This document shows positions 16,583 through 24,979 of a stretch of DNA of 42,878 nt, piece by piece (positions within the stretch are counted from its first letter, which is position 1; the number at the start of each line of letters is the position of its first letter). This stretch comes from an uncultured Flavobacteriales bacterium (GTDB lineage: Bacteria; Bacteroidota; Bacteroidia; Flavobacteriales_D; Sanyastnellaceae). The position numbers were made by a program, and so were the translations under genes. The stretch covers positions 1-42,878 of the forward strand of contig CALJKR010000062.1 in NCBI GenBank assembly GCA_937974555.1. The letters are read 5' to 3'. The notes below the pieces were generated by a model. It saw only the letters and a program-made list of their open reading frames with translations, ran no database searches and had not been told where the DNA came from.

Positions 16583-17488
16583 TTAATTTTCTTTTGAACG
16601 CGGGTGCAATTTCTCATGTATCCCCTTGAGTTTCCCTATGTTAACGTGGGTATACACTTGGGTTGCTGTTAAACTACTGTGCCCTAAAATTTCTTTTATT
16701 ACATTCAAATCAGCTCCGCCGTTGAGCATATGTGTTGCAAAACTATGCCTCAATATGTGCGGACTTTTTTTTCGCATTGTTGTCCAATGTGACAATACTT
16801 TTTTTACATCCTGATACAACTGACTTTTACTCATTGGATTTCCTGAAGGTCCCAAAGCCCAATGACCGCTTTGTGCTGCCTCTCCCCTTCCTGCCAATTC
16901 TTCTCTCTGTCTATTCATGAATTCCGCCATATGATTGGCCAATTCTATTGAAATGGGCACAATTCTCACTTTATTCCTCTTACCCAACACCCGAATGCTG
17001 CCTTTTTTAAAGTCAATGTCTTTAATTTCTATTCCCAACAATTCTGCCCGTCGGATTCCTGTTTCGTACATGACTCTCACCATCGTCAATGCCCTATATT
17101 GTGACCAATCAGTATCCTTTTCTATTTCTTCATATAGCTGCTCCGCCTGGGACTCTTCAACAAACTGGGGGAGCCGCTTGGGAATCTTCGGCTTCTTAAT
17201 CATTCGAAATGGGTTGCTGGTCAATTCCCCTGTATTAATCAAGAACCGATAATACGCTGAAACACTTGCTATTTTTCTGTGCACTGAGGTTAGTGCCAGA
17301 GAAAGAGAAATCAAATGAGACATCCATTGCCTGGCAATCATAGGCGTTACTTCTCCAACGGAAATACCTTCAAACTCTTTGCTTAAAAATGCTTGGAACT
17401 GTTCACAATCCCGTAGATATGCCTCTTGGGTGTGCACACTTTGCCTCTTTTCAATGGCAAGAAAATCTTTGAACTGATCCAAATACAT
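16583..17488 (-). CDS. xerC: Tyrosine recombinase XerC/XerD family
   Basis: This 301-residue recombinase should resolve chromosome dimers at dif. The N-terminal SAM-like core-binding domain (YLDQFKDFLAIEKRQSVHTQEAY) is followed by the catalytic domain. All active residues are visible: Arg146 (TGIRRAEL), the beta-hairpin Lys (GKRNKVRIVP), His244 and Arg247 (HILRHSFATHML), His270 (LGHSS) and the nucleophile Tyr279 (TQVYTHV). The frame extends 12 codons upstream to 17524, but that part lies in the rpsU terminator, so the ATG at 17488 is chosen. It belongs to the rpsU-xerC neighbourhood of Bacteroidota. The nearby tRNAs do not make it a phage integrase. Confidence 0.9.
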   Translation of the reverse strand: MYLDQFKDFLAIEKRQSVHTQEAYLRDCEQFQAFLSKEFEGISVGEVTPMIARQWMSHLISLSLALTSVHRKIASVSAYYRFLINTGELTSNPFRMIKKPKIPKRLPQFVEESQAEQLYEEIEKDTDWSQYRALTMVRVMYETGIRRAELLGIEIKDIDFKKGSIRVLGKRNKVRIVPISIELANHMAEFMNRQREELAGRGEAAQSGHWALGPSGNPMSKSQLYQDVKKVLSHWTTMRKKSPHILRHSFATHMLNGGADLNVIKEILGHSSLTATQVYTHVNIGKLKGIHEKLHPRSKEN

Positions 17489-17498
17489 AGCAAAAAAA

Positions 17499-17521
17499 AA
17501 GGGCAAACATGGTTTGCCCTT
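17499..17521 (-). terminator. Terminator of rpsU
   Basis: GGGCAAAC (17501-17508) pairs with GTTTGCCC (17512-17519) around a 3-nt loop, extended by two A-T pairs. On the minus strand it runs into TTTTTTTTT. It ends the rpsU message 23 bp after its stop and overlaps the spurious upstream extension of xerC. Confidence 0.88.
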
Positions 17522-17543
17522 CAAATTTATTACAAATGAACAA

Positions 17544-17735
17544 TTATTGTTCTTCGCTTCTCAATTTGTTGATGTAGATCGCGTGTTTAATTTCCTCACG
17601 GCGAACGATACTGAATTTCGTATACTGTTGACGGTTACGCAATTCTTTGACAACACCTGTCTTTTCAAATTTCTTTTTGAACTTCTTTAATGCTCTATCG
17701 ATGCTTTCGCCTTCTTTTACTGGGATAATTAACAT
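17544..17735 (-). CDS. rpsU: 30S ribosomal protein S21
   Basis: This 63-residue basic protein has the S21 pattern: VKEGESIDRALKKFKKKFEKTGVVKELRNRQQY followed by a Lys/Arg-rich tail. In Bacteroidota bS21 is known to help occlude the anti-Shine-Dalgarno tail of 16S rRNA, and in Flavobacterium rpsU is reported to use Shine-Dalgarno pairing for autoregulation. Here the bases before the ATG are AATTGAAAAAGAC, with no GGAGG. A good promoter lies immediately upstream and a terminator immediately downstream, so it is probably a monocistronic unit. Confidence 0.96.
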   Translation of the reverse strand: MLIIPVKEGESIDRALKKFKKKFEKTGVVKELRNRQQYTKFSIVRREEIKHAIYINKLRSEEQ

Positions 17736-17755
17736 GTCTTTTTCAATTTGGGATG

Positions 17756-17786
17756 CGAATATACAACTAATTTGTTCTTTCGCAAA
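17756..17786 (-). promoter_or_regulatory. Promoter of rpsU
   Basis: On the minus strand TTTG (17786-17783), a 19-bp spacer and TATATTCG (17763-17756) fit the Bacteroidota consensus with one mismatch in the -7 box. The 5' leader would be only about 14 nt. Confidence 0.7.
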
Positions 17787-17797
17787 TATTTTTTTAT

Positions 17798-18031
17798 TTA
17801 TTCTAAAATTGCATCTATAGCATGGGACATTTTACGGTCTTTGTCTGACACCATATCTCCTTGATCATGAGAGGATAACTCAACTCTTACATAGTTATAT
17901 GCATTGAACCAACTGGGATGATGATCCATCCTTTCCGCTATCAAAGCCACGCGCGTCATGAAAGTAAATGCTTCCTGAAAATCTTTAAAACGAAATTCAC
18001 GAACTAATTTATTGTCAATTTCTCTCCACAT
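17798..18031 (-). CDS. Pterin-4a-carbinolamine dehydratase (4a-hydroxytetrahydrobiopterin dehydratase)
   Basis: This 77-residue enzyme dehydrates 4a-hydroxytetrahydropterin in recycling of the pterin cofactor of aromatic amino acid hydroxylases. The catalytic signature is present: RMDHHPSWFN with His37, His38, Pro39 and Trp41, then YNYVRVELSSHD and a C-terminal helix (SDKDRKMSHAIDAI). It is a little shorter than the common length of about 95-110, because the N-terminal segment is brief. No phenylalanine hydroxylase gene is in this window. It lies 62 bp upstream of rpsU and has its own -7 box. Confidence 0.9.
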   Translation of the reverse strand: MWREIDNKLVREFRFKDFQEAFTFMTRVALIAERMDHHPSWFNAYNYVRVELSSHDQGDMVSDKDRKMSHAIDAILE

Positions 18032-18048
18032 ACTTGGTTAGATTTAGT

Positions 18049-18056
18049 CAAATATA
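18049..18056 (-). promoter_or_regulatory. -7 promoter element of the pterin dehydratase gene
   Basis: TATATTTG on the minus strand is a perfect TAnnTTTG, 17 bp before the ATG. No clear TTTG is seen at the -33 position. Confidence 0.5.
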
Positions 18057-18120
18057 GCATTTATTTTTTGAACGACTTTAAATTTCTGTTAAACGATATT
18101 TCGATGCTATTTTAGCCATC

Positions 18121-18810
18121 ATGAATTTGAAGTGCTCCGTTAGTATTGCCCCATTGCGTAAAGAACCTTCTGACCGAGCGGAAATGGTCAGCCAACTTCT
18201 CTTTGGGGAAGAATTTAATATTATTGAGACTCAAGAGAAATGGGTGAAAATCGTTTGTTTACATGATGGCTACGAAGGTTGGATGGATAGAAAACAAGCC
18301 GAATCCATTTCGGAAATACCATTTTCAACTCAACCAATCTCTCACCCAATTTTTATCCAAAATCAGTTCTTCCCTGCCGGTTGCTATGCCTCCCAACAAG
18401 ATGCATCCTACAAGCCATTGCTATTGGAAGACCTTGCCCGATCATACTTATTTTCACCTTATTTATGGGGAGGTAAAACGCATGCAGGAATTGACTGCTC
18501 CGGATTCTCACAAATGGTATTTAGATTGGTGGGTAAAAACATCCCACGAGATGCCTACCAGCAAGCTGAACTTGGAGAGGTAGTTTCTTTTGTAGAAGAG
18601 GCAAAAACAGGAGACTTGGCCTTTTTTGACAACGCAGAAGGCCATATTATTCATGTAGGAATTTTACTAAATACTCATGATTCCTCATTTCCCAAAATCA
18701 TACATGCTTCAGGTTGGGTAAGATTGGATACCTTGGATAGCGACGGGATTAAAAAAGAAAACGGTGAGCAATCTCACCGTTTAAGAATTATTAAGAGAAT
18801 TGATTTTTAA
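18121..18810 (+). CDS. NlpC/P60-family cell-wall peptidase with SH3 domain
   Basis: The 229-residue protein is a predicted gamma-D-glutamyl-diamino acid endopeptidase acting on peptidoglycan stem peptides. An N-terminal bacterial SH3 domain (VSIAPLRKEPSDRAEMVSQL, then WVKIVCLHDGYEGWMD) covers about residues 5-60. The catalytic domain has YLWGGKTHAGIDCSGF with nucleophile Cys126, GDLAFFD, HIIHVGIL with catalytic His178, and His195 as the third polar residue. I see no obvious signal peptide, so export is unproven. It converges on the DUF1761 gene with only 6 bp between stops. Confidence 0.9.
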   Translation: MNLKCSVSIAPLRKEPSDRAEMVSQLLFGEEFNIIETQEKWVKIVCLHDGYEGWMDRKQAESISEIPFSTQPISHPIFIQNQFFPAGCYASQQDASYKPLLLEDLARSYLFSPYLWGGKTHAGIDCSGFSQMVFRLVGKNIPRDAYQQAELGEVVSFVEEAKTGDLAFFDNAEGHIIHVGILLNTHDSSFPKIIHASGWVRLDTLDSDGIKKENGEQSHRLRIIKRIDF

Positions 18811-18816
18811 TCCTAA

Positions 18817-19326
18817 TCAAATGGAAATTTGATAGAAAGCGCAGGCCAATCCTCCCATCAAACCCAAGGTTAGCATCCAATATCCAACATGGATAAAGAT
18901 GTATTTGAAAGATTTACTTTCAAAAAGAGCGTTCAATCCCACTATGGGAAAGATAAAAAACAACCCTGTAATGGTTCCGTGTAACATTCCGTGCTTGAAA
19001 GATCTGTACTTCATTCCATGTTGGGCAACAAAGTCATTATAAAATTGTTGGATAGCAGAGCCTTCAACACCAAACCCTTCAGTGCCATACAATGTAGAAA
19101 CCAGGTGGTATTGATGAATTACAATCGAAGGCATAAAAAACATAATCATCACTCCAAAAACATAGGACAGCGCCATGATTTTCGCCAAACCTGTTGGCTT
19201 TTCGCCATTGTCTACGAAGCCAATTTCCTTTTTCCAAGCTTTTCCAAATAATTGATCACTGTACCAAATAAATCCAGTTAAAAGAGGAATTAGTGCACCT
19301 CCAAAAGTCAAAATAATGTTGTTCAT
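18817..19326 (-). CDS. DUF1761-type membrane protein
   Basis: This 169-residue protein has about four predicted transmembrane helices (around residues 5-20, 50-70, 112-135 and 145-165). The N-terminal pattern GFIWYSDQLFGKAWKKEIGF is typical of DUF1761 proteins. The function of the family is unknown. A loop rich in aromatic residues (FYNDFVAQHGMKYRSFKHGMLHG) lies between the second and third helices. No functional neighbour is evident. Confidence 0.65.
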   Translation of the reverse strand: MNNIILTFGGALIPLLTGFIWYSDQLFGKAWKKEIGFVDNGEKPTGLAKIMALSYVFGVMIMFFMPSIVIHQYHLVSTLYGTEGFGVEGSAIQQFYNDFVAQHGMKYRSFKHGMLHGTITGLFFIFPIVGLNALFESKSFKYIFIHVGYWMLTLGLMGGLACAFYQISI

Positions 19327-19379
19327 TGAAAATTAATTTTATTAGGCTAAAATAAAGGAATCGATCATAAATTGAATCA

Positions 19380-21551
19380 TTACAGATTTAATCCCAAGGT
19401 TGCCGTTATCGTTCTGGGCGAGCCTGGCAATAATCCTGGGCCTGGGAAACCGCCGCTTCGTCGCGTCGCATAACGCGCATCACTGAGATTGTTCACATTC
19501 AACTGCAAGTAGATATGAGAAGAAAAATTATATTTCATTGATGCATCAATCAATTGATAACCCTCTATTTTTCCACTTGTCGCAGTAGAATTGAATTCCT
19601 CAGTGTTTAAAGCATCTGTATATACGGCTCCTACCCTATTCCAAACAATTTGAGAAGACCACCTTTTGATTGAAAAATTGATTCCGGCTCGATGTATATA
19701 CTTGGGTGCATATTCGACTCTTTTATTTTCAATTTTTTTATCATCAGAAACAATAGATGGGTCATTCCAACGGGTGTAGCGAACATCCATCCATGACAAG
19801 GCAGCCCATAAATTGTACGACCATTTCTTATTAGAATGAGTCCAACTATAATCGGTCATCATTTCTATTCCCTTGCTCACCGCATCACCGATATTGGTCT
19901 TGTACAATACATTATCCAATTTATAGCTACCCAAACGATTACCATAAAATGTGTAATAAGCGCCCAAATGATAGCTCAAGTGATTCAATAGATTGCCTTT
20001 AAGCATAATGTCCAAGTTATATCCATTCGCATCTTTGATGTTGGGATCGATGACATCGGTTGTCGCAGTTGGTGTTAATTCAGAAAACAAAGCCGGACGA
20101 TATGATCTGTTGTAATTCAATGAAATCTCGTTATTTGCGTTCCATTTGTATTGGGTTGAGAAGCCGTACAAGAAGATTTTTCTATACTTGGATTGCTGCA
20201 GAATCTCCAATGAATTGGAGTATTTTCCATTCATCGCATTTTCAATCCATTCCATCCTAATTCCCGGAACAATTCTAAATTTTTCACCCAGACCGAAGAT
20301 GGCCTCTTGATAGATGGCCAAATTTCTGGAATAATAATTTAAATCTCTTTCAAAAGTTTGGTTGTGATCCAAGTCAAAATCAGCATCAATTCCCCTGGTT
20401 CCTTTTCCTCGTTGCAAGCGATCCGTTTTACCTTGAAAAACTTTTAATCCTCCTACCCAATCTAAATATGAAGTTGATTTAAATTGGTATTTGGATTCAA
20501 AAGCAACGTTGTTATATAAATCCTTATCCAACTGCCTTTGTTCATAGCCCAGGCTATCCACGAAAAGATCTTCCACATTGATGGCTTTAACAAAACCAAT
20601 GGAATTTCTTTCACCTCGCATGTAGGACAATTGATTTTTCCAGAGCCAATTGTTCTTTTTATAAATGCTTGAAATTCCCAGTACTTGCCAATCGATTTCA
20701 AACCAATTTCGTGATCTTACAGAGTTAAAAATTGAATTGGAAAAATCGATATCGGTCAAACCGCCAGGTTGTTGTGATAGGGAACGATTCCAGACATATT
20801 CTGAAAGAATAGACCAGTTATTATTGACTTTCCGGTTCCATTTTACCAGACAATTCCTGGTTCTGTATTTACTGTTGTCTCTCCAGCCTTGGGACTGTCT
20901 TTCTTGAAACCAAGCACCCCATGCATTCTTGCCTTGTGTGCCACTAAGGCCATGAAAATGGCTTTCTGTACCGTAACTACCTCCGCTGTATACCCCTCTG
21001 TAATTGAACTTTTTATTAGACGGATCGATACTTTTATAATTGACCGCTCCGCCGAATTGAGTTCCAAAAGACAGTGCACCTGCTCCTTTGATGAGTTCTA
21101 TATTTTGAATGAATTCAGTAGGGGGAGCATAGTACGCTTCGGGATACCCAATGGGGTCACTTGCGATGTCCATGCCATCCATCCTGACATTCAAATCCCA
21201 TGAGCGATTGGGTGACCAACCCCTTGTGGAAATGGATGTATTTAATCCCGAGCCATCACTTTCCCAAATCGATACCCCTGGAACTTTGGCAAACCATTGC
21301 CTTGCCGCATTGCCTGTGGCATCTACCTGCATGTGCTTGAGGTTGACATTGTGGGATACTTTTCCAAGATAAATAACGCCGTCCTTTAAATTTGGCATAA
21401 ATTCTTGCGTATTGGATTTAGAATAATCAAAAAACTCCAATGGTTTTAAATTGGTTGTGTCCATCCAAATTTCCTGCTGATTAGCGGGTTGGGCAAAAGA
21501 CATTTCTGCGAAAGCAGAAAGCAACAAGGTCGTAAGTGCTATTTTGCGCAT
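19380..21551 (-). CDS. FecA-like TonB-dependent siderophore/ferric citrate receptor
   Basis: The 723-residue outer-membrane receptor has a signal peptide (MRKIALTTLLLSAFAEMSFA, cut before QPANQ). Its plug domain carries the FecA-type signature: PGVSIWESDGSGLNTSISTR, then PNRSWDLNVRMDGMDI, GYPEAYYAPPTEFIQNIEL and KGAGALSFGTQFGGAVNYKS. The barrel ends with the usual receptor tail (NNLSDARYATRR and TITATLGLNL). The family imports ferric citrate or related iron chelates; the exact ligand is inferred. An N-terminal FecA signalling domain is not apparent, and no FecI/FecR pair is adjacent. A 27-bp near-perfect palindrome overlaps its start codon, suggesting Fur-family control. Confidence 0.88.
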   Translation of the reverse strand: MRKIALTTLLLSAFAEMSFAQPANQQEIWMDTTNLKPLEFFDYSKSNTQEFMPNLKDGVIYLGKVSHNVNLKHMQVDATGNAARQWFAKVPGVSIWESDGSGLNTSISTRGWSPNRSWDLNVRMDGMDIASDPIGYPEAYYAPPTEFIQNIELIKGAGALSFGTQFGGAVNYKSIDPSNKKFNYRGVYSGGSYGTESHFHGLSGTQGKNAWGAWFQERQSQGWRDNSKYRTRNCLVKWNRKVNNNWSILSEYVWNRSLSQQPGGLTDIDFSNSIFNSVRSRNWFEIDWQVLGISSIYKKNNWLWKNQLSYMRGERNSIGFVKAINVEDLFVDSLGYEQRQLDKDLYNNVAFESKYQFKSTSYLDWVGGLKVFQGKTDRLQRGKGTRGIDADFDLDHNQTFERDLNYYSRNLAIYQEAIFGLGEKFRIVPGIRMEWIENAMNGKYSNSLEILQQSKYRKIFLYGFSTQYKWNANNEISLNYNRSYRPALFSELTPTATTDVIDPNIKDANGYNLDIMLKGNLLNHLSYHLGAYYTFYGNRLGSYKLDNVLYKTNIGDAVSKGIEMMTDYSWTHSNKKWSYNLWAALSWMDVRYTRWNDPSIVSDDKKIENKRVEYAPKYIHRAGINFSIKRWSSQIVWNRVGAVYTDALNTEEFNSTATSGKIEGYQLIDASMKYNFSSHIYLQLNVNNLSDARYATRRSGGFPGPGLLPGSPRTITATLGLNL

Positions 21552-21575
21552 TATTTAGAATAATTCTTAATAATG
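21549..21575 (-). promoter_or_regulatory. Palindromic Fur-family-type operator over the FecA-like receptor start
   Basis: Outer arms CATTATT and AATAATG are exact complements, and the inner arms AGAAT and ATTCT are also exact; one mismatched pair lies between them. The centre fits a 7-1-7 Fur/PerR-type box (TTAnAATnATTnTAA) at all but one specified position. The last three bases in the gene's direction are its ATG. Binding would block initiation; alternatively the RNA could fold over the start codon. Confidence 0.6.
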
Positions 21576-21646
21576 CAAAGATGATGACTTTTATCAGGTC
21601 ATTGCAATACCTACAAAATGGTATTTGAAATGATCACAAGATGAAA

Positions 21647-22093
21647 TCAAATTCTTTGTTGTGCTTTTTGATAATAGCTTATTCGATTGCGGTGCAGCTC
21701 TTTCAATTGATCCCAATCTTGTGCTTTGGCAAGTGGTCGTGAGTTATCCTGTGCCAAACGACTTTGAATAATCTCCCAAGGTGTATCGATCCAAACCGTC
21801 TTCCCTGCCCTATTCAACCAATCCATGATATCGGGCTGACAAACTGAACCTCCTCCCGTAGCACAAACAAAAGATTCTTGTTTACTCAATAACCCATACA
21901 AAACATCCCGTTCCATTCTTCGAAAGTATTTCTCTCCCCATTGAGAAAAAAAATCATTCACACTCATTCCGATTTTCTCTTCAATCAGCGCATCGGTATC
22001 GACAAAAGGAATATTCAAGTCCAAAGCCAATTGCCTCCCGTAAGTGGTTTTACCACTGGCCATGAATCCAACTATAAAGATTTTTTGAAACAT
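21647..22093 (-). CDS. aroK: Shikimate kinase
   Basis: The enzyme phosphorylates shikimate in the chorismate pathway. At 148 residues it is somewhat shorter than the usual 165-175. Walker A is GFMASGKTT (Gly9-Thr17), the shikimate/metal motif is DTD (32-34), FRRME carries the substrate Arg near residue 58, and the glycine-rich ATGGGS is at 78-83. The lid Arg lies in SRPL (118-121). The C-terminal helix is cut short after RNRISYYQKAQQRI, where the family usually continues for a few residues. It is divergent from clpB and shares its operon with no other gene. Confidence 0.93.
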   Translation of the reverse strand: MFQKIFIVGFMASGKTTYGRQLALDLNIPFVDTDALIEEKIGMSVNDFFSQWGEKYFRRMERDVLYGLLSKQESFVCATGGGSVCQPDIMDWLNRAGKTVWIDTPWEIIQSRLAQDNSRPLAKAQDWDQLKELHRNRISYYQKAQQRI

Positions 22094-22229
22094 AAAGTTA
22101 TCGGCAAATATGACTCATTTTTTGTACAACGCCTGTCGGAATAGCAGGCCAATTCAAGAAATCATGCCATAATTGCTTGCAACCCCACATTGGAATTGGT
22201 ATTGAGTAACGAAAAGAAAATTTACCTAC

Positions 22230-24848
22230 ATGGATTTAAATCAATTCACACTAAAATCACAAGAGGCCATCACCAAGGCGCAGCAGTTGTGCATGAGTAG
22301 CCGAAATCAGTTTGTAGAGAATAGTCATATTCTTCAGGGCTTGATTGATGTTGACCAAAACGTAATTCCCCATATTCTTCAAAAAAGTAACGTCGAACTT
22401 AAGACCTTAAAAATCGCGTTAGAAAAAATAATAGCCTCGCATCCAAAAATTGGCGGAGTGGAAACACAATGGTCCAGTGGCGCATCCAGAACTTTGCTCG
22501 GAGCATTAAATAAAGCTGAAAAAATGGGTGACCAATACGTAACCGTTGAGCATCTATTGTTGGCCATTCTTGACAACAACGACGCAACTTCTCAGGCCTT
22601 AAAAGACCAAGGCGTTACAGAATCCAATTTGAAAAAAATTATCTCTGAGATGAGGAAGGGAGAAAAAGTTACCTCTTCCTCACAAGAAGAGAGCTATCAG
22701 AGTTTGAGCAAGTTTGCCAAGAATTTGAATGCATTGGCACGCGATGGAAAGTTGGATCCCGTCATCGGACGAGACGAGGAAATCAGAAGGGTTGTACAAA
22801 TTTTATCCAGAAGAACCAAAAACAACCCTTTGCTCATTGGAGAACCGGGCGTTGGTAAAACAGCCATCGCTGAGGGAATCGCACACAGAATAATCAATGG
22901 TGATGTGCCAGAAAATTTGCTCGATAAAACCATTTACAGTTTAGACATGGGCGCCCTGGTAGCAGGTGCTAAATACAAAGGCGAATTTGAAGAACGACTA
23001 AAGGCTGTCGTCAAAGAAGTACAAACCAGTGATGGAAACATCATCTTATTTATAGATGAGATACACACATTGGTTGGCGCAGGAGGAGGCGAAGGCGCGA
23101 TGGATGCCGCCAATATTCTCAAGCCAGCTTTGGCCCGCGGAGAGCTTCGCAGCATAGGAGCAACTACCCTTAATGAATATCAAAAATATTTTGAAAAAGA
23201 CAAAGCATTGGAACGTCGATTCCAAAAGGTATTGGTTGACGAGCCAGACAGAGATGATGCCATCGCCATACTACGCGGCTTAAAAGAAAAGTATGAAACC
23301 CATCATAAGGTTCAAATCAAAGATGACGCAATCATTGCTGCAGTAGAGTTATCTCAACGGTATATCACCGACCGATTTTTGCCAGATAAAGCGATTGATC
23401 TCATTGATGAAGCCGCATCCATGATTCGGATGGAAATGAATTCCAAACCCGTTGAATTGGATCAAATTGAAAGAGAAATATTACAACTTGAGATTGAACG
23501 TGAAGCCATCAAAAGAGAAAACAATATTTCAAGACTCAATGACATTGAAAAAGCTTTGGCCAATCTTCAAGACAACAGACAATCCTTGCATGTGAAATGG
23601 AAATCAGAAAAAGATGTTGTTGAAGAAATACAACAAGGAAAAGCGGCAATTGAAAGTTTGAAAAACCAAGCGGATCAGGCGGAGCGAGAGGGAAACTATG
23701 GTTTGGTTGCTGAAATTAGATATGGAAAAATCAAAGAATCCGAAAAACAAATCGAAGCTGCCAAATCCAAATTAATTGACTTACAAGTCAATGGTAAAAT
23801 GGTAAAAGAAGAAGTAGATCCTGATGAGATTGCAGCGGTTGTATCGAAATGGACAGGAATTCCTGTAGCCCGCATGATAGAAAGTGAGCGTGAGAAGCTT
23901 CTTAGATTAGAAGATGAGTTAAAAAAACGCGTAGTGGGTCAAGACGAAGCCATTGAGGCCATTAGCGATGCTGTTCGGAGAAGTAGGGCTGGCTTAAGTG
24001 ACGAGAGAAAGCCCATAGGATCTTTCATATTCCTTGGTACAACAGGAGTAGGAAAAACAGAAGTTGCCAAAGCATTATCGGAAATGTTGTTCAATGATGA
24101 AAATGCAATGACCCGCATCGATATGTCCGAGTATCAGGAGAAACATGCCGTCAGTAGACTTGTTGGAGCGCCTCCAGGATATGTGGGTTATGAAGAAGGC
24201 GGTCAGTTAACTGAAGCTGTTCGCAGAAAACCCTATTCAGTGATTTTGCTCGATGAAATAGAAAAGGCCCACCCCGATGTATTCAATATTTTATTGCAAG
24301 TATTGGATGATGGTCGATTGACCGACAACAAAGGTCGGGTAGTGAATTTTAAAAATACCATCATCATCATGACCAGTAATTTGGGTGCCAGCATCATTCA
24401 AGAAAATTACGAATCTGCCAAGCCCGGCAATGAAGTTGCATTATTCGAAAAAACCAAATCTGAGGTATTGAATGTGTTGAGACACACCTTGCGACCAGAG
24501 TTTTACAACCGGGTGGATGAAATCATCATGTTTACCCCATTGGACAAACGCCACTTGGAAGGTATCGTCAAAATTCAACTTCATCAATTGATGAATAAAT
24601 TACAGGAGCAACAAGTTACGCTGGAACTTACGGAAGACGCATTTCAATTCATTATTGAAAGAGGATATGACCCTGCAATGGGAGCCCGCCCTGTAAAAAG
24701 AGTCATACAAAAAGAAGTACTGAACGCCCTATCCAGGGCCCTATTATCCAATGTGGTTAAGAAAAACGAGCCCATTGTGATGGATGTTTTTGATGGACAA
24801 GTCGTTTTTAGGGAACCCATTGAAAATGAAAAATTAATCCATTTTTAA
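22230..24848 (+). CDS. clpB: ATP-dependent disaggregase ClpB
   Basis: ClpB (872 residues) threads aggregated proteins together with DnaK. The N-terminal Clp repeat domain (residues 1-145) is complete. NBD1 has Walker A GEPGVGKT near residue 205 and Walker B LFIDEIH, plus the pore loop GAKYKGEFEERL. The long coiled-coil middle domain spans about 405-525 (IERE..LQLEIEREAIKREN), which separates ClpB from ClpA/ClpC. NBD2 has GTTGVGKT near 602, the pore loop GYVGYEEGG and VILLDEIEKAHPDV. I find no CIRCE element upstream, so heat regulation cannot be assigned. A terminator follows directly. Confidence 0.98.
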   Translation: MDLNQFTLKSQEAITKAQQLCMSSRNQFVENSHILQGLIDVDQNVIPHILQKSNVELKTLKIALEKIIASHPKIGGVETQWSSGASRTLLGALNKAEKMGDQYVTVEHLLLAILDNNDATSQALKDQGVTESNLKKIISEMRKGEKVTSSSQEESYQSLSKFAKNLNALARDGKLDPVIGRDEEIRRVVQILSRRTKNNPLLIGEPGVGKTAIAEGIAHRIINGDVPENLLDKTIYSLDMGALVAGAKYKGEFEERLKAVVKEVQTSDGNIILFIDEIHTLVGAGGGEGAMDAANILKPALARGELRSIGATTLNEYQKYFEKDKALERRFQKVLVDEPDRDDAIAILRGLKEKYETHHKVQIKDDAIIAAVELSQRYITDRFLPDKAIDLIDEAASMIRMEMNSKPVELDQIEREILQLEIEREAIKRENNISRLNDIEKALANLQDNRQSLHVKWKSEKDVVEEIQQGKAAIESLKNQADQAEREGNYGLVAEIRYGKIKESEKQIEAAKSKLIDLQVNGKMVKEEVDPDEIAAVVSKWTGIPVARMIESEREKLLRLEDELKKRVVGQDEAIEAISDAVRRSRAGLSDERKPIGSFIFLGTTGVGKTEVAKALSEMLFNDENAMTRIDMSEYQEKHAVSRLVGAPPGYVGYEEGGQLTEAVRRKPYSVILLDEIEKAHPDVFNILLQVLDDGRLTDNKGRVVNFKNTIIIMTSNLGASIIQENYESAKPGNEVALFEKTKSEVLNVLRHTLRPEFYNRVDEIIMFTPLDKRHLEGIVKIQLHQLMNKLQEQQVTLELTEDAFQFIIERGYDPAMGARPVKRVIQKEVLNALSRALLSNVVKKNEPIVMDVFDGQVVFREPIENEKLIHF

Positions 24849-24865
24849 TTCTCTGTAAACAATCT

Positions 24866-24891
24866 AATAGCCCCTAAACAGGGGCTATTTT
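24866..24891 (+). terminator. Terminator of clpB
   Basis: AATAGCCCC pairs with GGGGCTATT around a 6-nt loop and continues into TT. It lies 17 bp after the clpB stop. Confidence 0.85.
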
Positions 24892-24905
24892 AATTATAAT
24901 TAAAA
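24888..24905. promoter_or_regulatory. 18-bp perfect palindrome upstream of katG
   Basis: TTTTAATTATAATTAAAA equals its own complement. It starts in the tail of the clpB terminator and ends 48 bp before the katG -7 box. It could be an operator for a peroxide or iron regulator, but it does not fit the 7-1-7 PerR/Fur spacing and AT-rich palindromes arise easily. Confidence 0.35.
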
Positions 24906-24953
24906 ACTATACACAATAACAAATATCAATTTTTACAATTCTCTTTTCAATCA

Positions 24954-24961
24954 TAGGTTTG
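24954..24961 (+). promoter_or_regulatory. -7 promoter element of katG
   Basis: TAGGTTTG is a perfect TAnnTTTG; only TTTT is present at -33. Transcription would begin about 13 nt before the ATG at 24980, which excludes the TTG at 24959 (inside this element) as the start. Confidence 0.6.
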
Positions 24962-24979
24962 CCAAAAAATCAATACCAA

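Noticed and set aside
16583..17488. Tyrosine recombinase beside tRNAs as a sign of an integrated element
   Set aside because: It is a housekeeping XerC/D with the usual rpsU neighbour. I see no duplicated tRNA end, cargo genes or second att site.
22131..22149. Inverted repeat GCCTG/CAGGC upstream of clpB as a heat-shock operator
   Set aside because: Only 5 bp per arm and unlike the CIRCE sequence; it could easily be chance.
24888..24905. Calling the katG palindrome a PerR box
   Set aside because: The symmetry is even-numbered and does not fit the 7-1-7 layout, so it is listed only as a palindrome.
24959..24979. Upstream TTG start of katG
   Set aside because: It lies inside the -7 promoter box, and a good signal peptide starts at the ATG at 24980.
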